Assembly (NCBI GenBank): GCA_907163375.1
Contig: CAJQUW010008929.1
Coordinates: 1-64,000 of the forward strand
Direction: 5' to 3'
Origin: Prostheceraeus crozeri
Lineage: Eukaryota > Platyhelminthes > Polycladida > Euryleptidae
DNA: 64,000 nucleotides
Shown here in pieces: positions 61,378 to 64,000 of this stretch. The position numbers and the translations under genes were made by a program. Position 1 is the stretch's first letter. The number at the start of each line of letters is the position of its first letter. The notes under the pieces were generated by a model. The model ran no database searches. It was not told the origin of the DNA and saw nothing but the letters and a program-made list of their open reading frames with translations.

Positions 61378-64000
61378 GGATGCGGAGTCCTATCATTTTT
61401 GCTGGAGTCGGAGTCCTATCAAAAGATAGGACTCCGGCCTATAACTAGACCCGAAATGTAATACAAACAAATTATTTATCCTCGTGCCAGGCTTGCCACT
61501 TGGTCTGTATTTACAGACTGGTTTGTAAAGTCTGTATTTGGTCTGTATTTCCTTATGAAGTCTGTAATAGTCTTTATTTATATTTTGCATTTGGAAAATA
61601 TAACTGTGGCGTAAATCATTGACTTCCAATGTCCGAGACTTATCTCTCTCTAATAAAATGAAATGACACGTTATTGTTACCTTGATTTCAGCTTTGTGAA
61701 AACCTGCATTCGGTCAGTATGACATGTTTCTGTTATTGCCACTTGTTAATTTAATGAAGACCATAATCACTTGACAATTGATAGTCAACTACGAAAATCA
61801 AGTCGTAATCAATTTTACGAAAAATAATGACTGGGGAAGTACTGGTGACAATAACTGGTGAAAAAGAAGAACATGATGGATTGTCGTGCTCAAATCATAG
61901 ACCCTACATCATCAATAACGTCTACATTATGTCTTTCTTTGATATGATGACCAATTGCCGAAAATTCCGTCCGCACCGTTTATGCGGATTATTTCCTTCT
62001 GACACAATGTAAAATGTTTTTCTTGCTGTTTTCTCTTGTGTGGTATTGTCTTCATCATACAGTGTTTGTTAATGATTTTGTTCCTCTGTTACATTTTCTG
62101 GCGCAGTTGGATGTGTTGCTTGTTTTTGCTTATTTAGTCAATATTTTTAAATAAATAAATATTGTTTTGAACGCGTTACAGATCTTTCACTATTTCGTCA
62201 TGTAAAGAGTTATTTAAGTCATAAATCATTCATATCGCATCATGGATGCCAATCAATGTCTTAGACTGCGCTTCAATTTGAATCATAATTGTACAATCTG
62301 CAAAAAGGTTAACTTATTAGTCATAAGTTATAAATGCGTATTCTGTAAAATAAAAACGCAAGACAATGGCAGGATGTTTAAAAAATTGAAGCTCGAGGAA
62401 CCAAAATTTCTTGCGGTCGCACTAAAGCACAATATATTGCCGTTCATGCCATTGCCCCTTATGTACGTGATCAGATGACGTTGGAAATTAGCAACAAGTT
62501 ATTTGCATTGCATGTCGATGAAAGTACCTATAATAAAAAGTGCGATTGGAATATTGGATTGCTTATTTGTCTGATGGAAAATCACGTGAAGTGAAATATT
62601 TATGCACTCGTGAATTGAATGTAGAATTTGATCTTCTCTCCTTTCTCTCAATTTCAACCACAAAGCTCAGTATTGAATCTCTCAAGCTTGTTGATGCAGA
62701 TGCCGTGTTCCGCGCAACTATGTCTGTTCTTAGCGATTTTAATTTGGATGTTAGCAACATGATTTACCTGATGACTGACAATAGTCCTGTAATGAGGGGC
62801 TGTCAAAGTGGATTTGTGAAAAAAATGTCAAACCATTGTCCCAACTTAATTAATATTGATGGCTGTGGATGCCATAAAATGAATTTACTTCAGAAAGATG
62901 CTGCCAAATCAAACACAATCCATCAGATCATTACCTTCGCAGAGAGACTATCTGATTTCATGGACAATAAGCCGTCAAAGTCTCATCGGTCTTCCTCGAA
63001 TAAGTGATTACTGTGAAACGCGATTCCTCTCACTCTTCCGTGTGATCAGTTCAGTGTGCGCACAATACAAGCTTTTGCAGAAAATTGTCTCTATTTCAAA
63101 AGAAACTGATGGACATGAATTGAAGTTACAACTTACATCTTCAAACTTTTTGGTTCACCTTGATCAGTTCATCATTCACACTGAGCCATTATACGCATTT
63201 ACGGTCAAAACTCAGTCTCAGGATATGACACTGTACGATTGTCGATGCGAGAAGTTGTCTCCAAGCTCTTGAATCGACTCGGCTACTGTATGTCGTTGAC
63301 CCCCAGCTCCTACCACCAGGATTCGTATCGCAAAAATGAACCAATACACTTTCCTCGAAAGAAAACGGAGTTCAGCATCTCAATCAACTACCCAGATGTA
63401 CAGGACGCAGCGGACTCTCTGTCGAAAATCGATCTAAAGAATGTACAGGAACAATGGGACCAACATAACGAACATCAACTCCAAAGACTACTGCGTCGTT
63501 TTCAAGAATTTTTGACATCTGATATTGTTCGCAGATGTCATCTCATTCATACCAGTGAATATAACGAGAAGTTCTTGAGATTTTTTCAGTCAGCGATTGT
63601 GCGATACATTGAACATGAACAGAATCAAGGCAGTAGACGAATTAGCATTGATTCGAGTTCAAATGAAGAATACAGTATCATTAGAGAAATTGTTTGCCGA
63701 GGGTAAACTAAATGACAGTCCGCACATTTCCCATGTCGTTGAGGTACTTCTTTCGTCGCTCCCTCATAACATGGTTGTAGAATCTGGATTCTCCAAAATG
63801 AAGACCGTTGAATCGATTTATCAGTCCAGAATGGATGCGGCAACATACGATGCTCGACGCATTATTTGTTCGCATTTTGACAGGAAAATTTCGAAACATT
63901 TCAAGCCTCCCAAAACCTCATGAAAATGATATCCCAGGCTTCCGCTCAATACAAACTGCTTCAGAAAAAGAAGTCAACCATAGAACTTCCACAACCGCTG
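61378..64000 (+). mobile_element. hAT element related to the outer hAT, running off the window
   Basis: Starts CAGGGATGCGGAGTCC at 61,378, homologous in inverted orientation to the end at 55,246 (both have GGAGTCCTATC repeats, then CTAGAC.CG.AATG and CAAATTATTTAT). It contains the transposase remnants below. The right end is not in the window. Confidence 0.72.
62242..63923 (+). pseudogene. hAT-type transposase, frame-shifted
   Basis: N-terminal zinc-finger-like part at 62,242-62,478 (CTICKK...CVFCK). Then a site LHVDESTYNKK (first catalytic Asp region), MTDNSPVMRG and IDGCGCHKMNLL (62,540-63,007), a middle part in two further frames (62,898-63,706), and the C-terminal hATC domain at 63,597-63,923 (LPHNMVVESGFSKMKTVE). 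At least three frame changes, so not functional. Confidence 0.78.

Noticed and set aside
1..64000. CRISPR arrays, bacterial operons or ribosome binding sites
   Set aside because: No regularly spaced direct repeats with unique spacers; introns, TATA boxes and poly(A) signals show a eukaryotic genome.

Overview
The window is animal (invertebrate) genomic DNA, mostly made of integrated mobile DNA. Signs of a metazoan host are short spliceosomal introns (about 55-70 bp), TATA plus TCATTC-type initiators, AATAAA signals, an ARMC1-like host gene at 45.9-46.7 kb, and hAT, mariner, RTE-like, jockey-like and Penelope-like elements. A crustacean or other arthropod is possible, but the sequence does not prove it.

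Two related but diverged virus-like elements of the Polinton/Maverick/adintovirus type dominate the first 40 kb. Element A (1 to about 15.1 kb, left end outside the window) carries a PC4-like gene end, a TBP-like gene, then on the minus strand a vertex-type structural protein, a chromodomain integrase with two in-frame ambers, a packaging ATPase, small virion proteins and a UBA-RING gene. Between its left and right gene blocks lie two abnormal tracts: about 1.26-3.89 kb is swollen by homopolymer runs but still seems to hold remains of a capsid gene and a basic core gene, and about 3.9-8.23 kb has dinucleotide statistics of DNA written backwards without complementing.

Element B (17,296-39,954) looks complete. 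It has long terminal inverted repeats, and the two halves of one MITE copy lie outside its ends, so it appears to have inserted as one unit. From left to right it has: left TIR with about 327-bp tandem repeats; a spliced coiled-coil gene whose 1-kb intron and 3' flank hold two copies of a block-conserved, hairpin-rich sequence; a 151-aa minus gene; a spliced protein-primed DNA polymerase B; two vertex-type structural genes; two PC4-like genes and a TBP-like gene; then a compact minus-strand series running from a promoter at 38.9 kb (spliced 236-aa protein, RING, exonuclease-like, small accessory genes, basic protein, ATPase, 230-aa protein, integrase, core protein, major capsid protein, adenain-like protease). 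Replication, integration, packaging and capsid genes are all present. TBP-like and PC4-like factors next to them suggest that the virus controls its own promoters.

From 40 to 64 kb the DNA is host sequence with nested transposons: a non-autonomous hAT element with a perfect 8-bp duplication (40,785-41,924), the ARMC1-like gene, and a nest in which a hAT (46,857-55,246) contains a mariner (46,921-54,568) that was itself hit by a second hAT (which holds two further nested MITEs) and by an RTE-like LINE. After this come Penelope-like and jockey-like remnants, a foldback repeat and a broken hAT transposase running off the right end.
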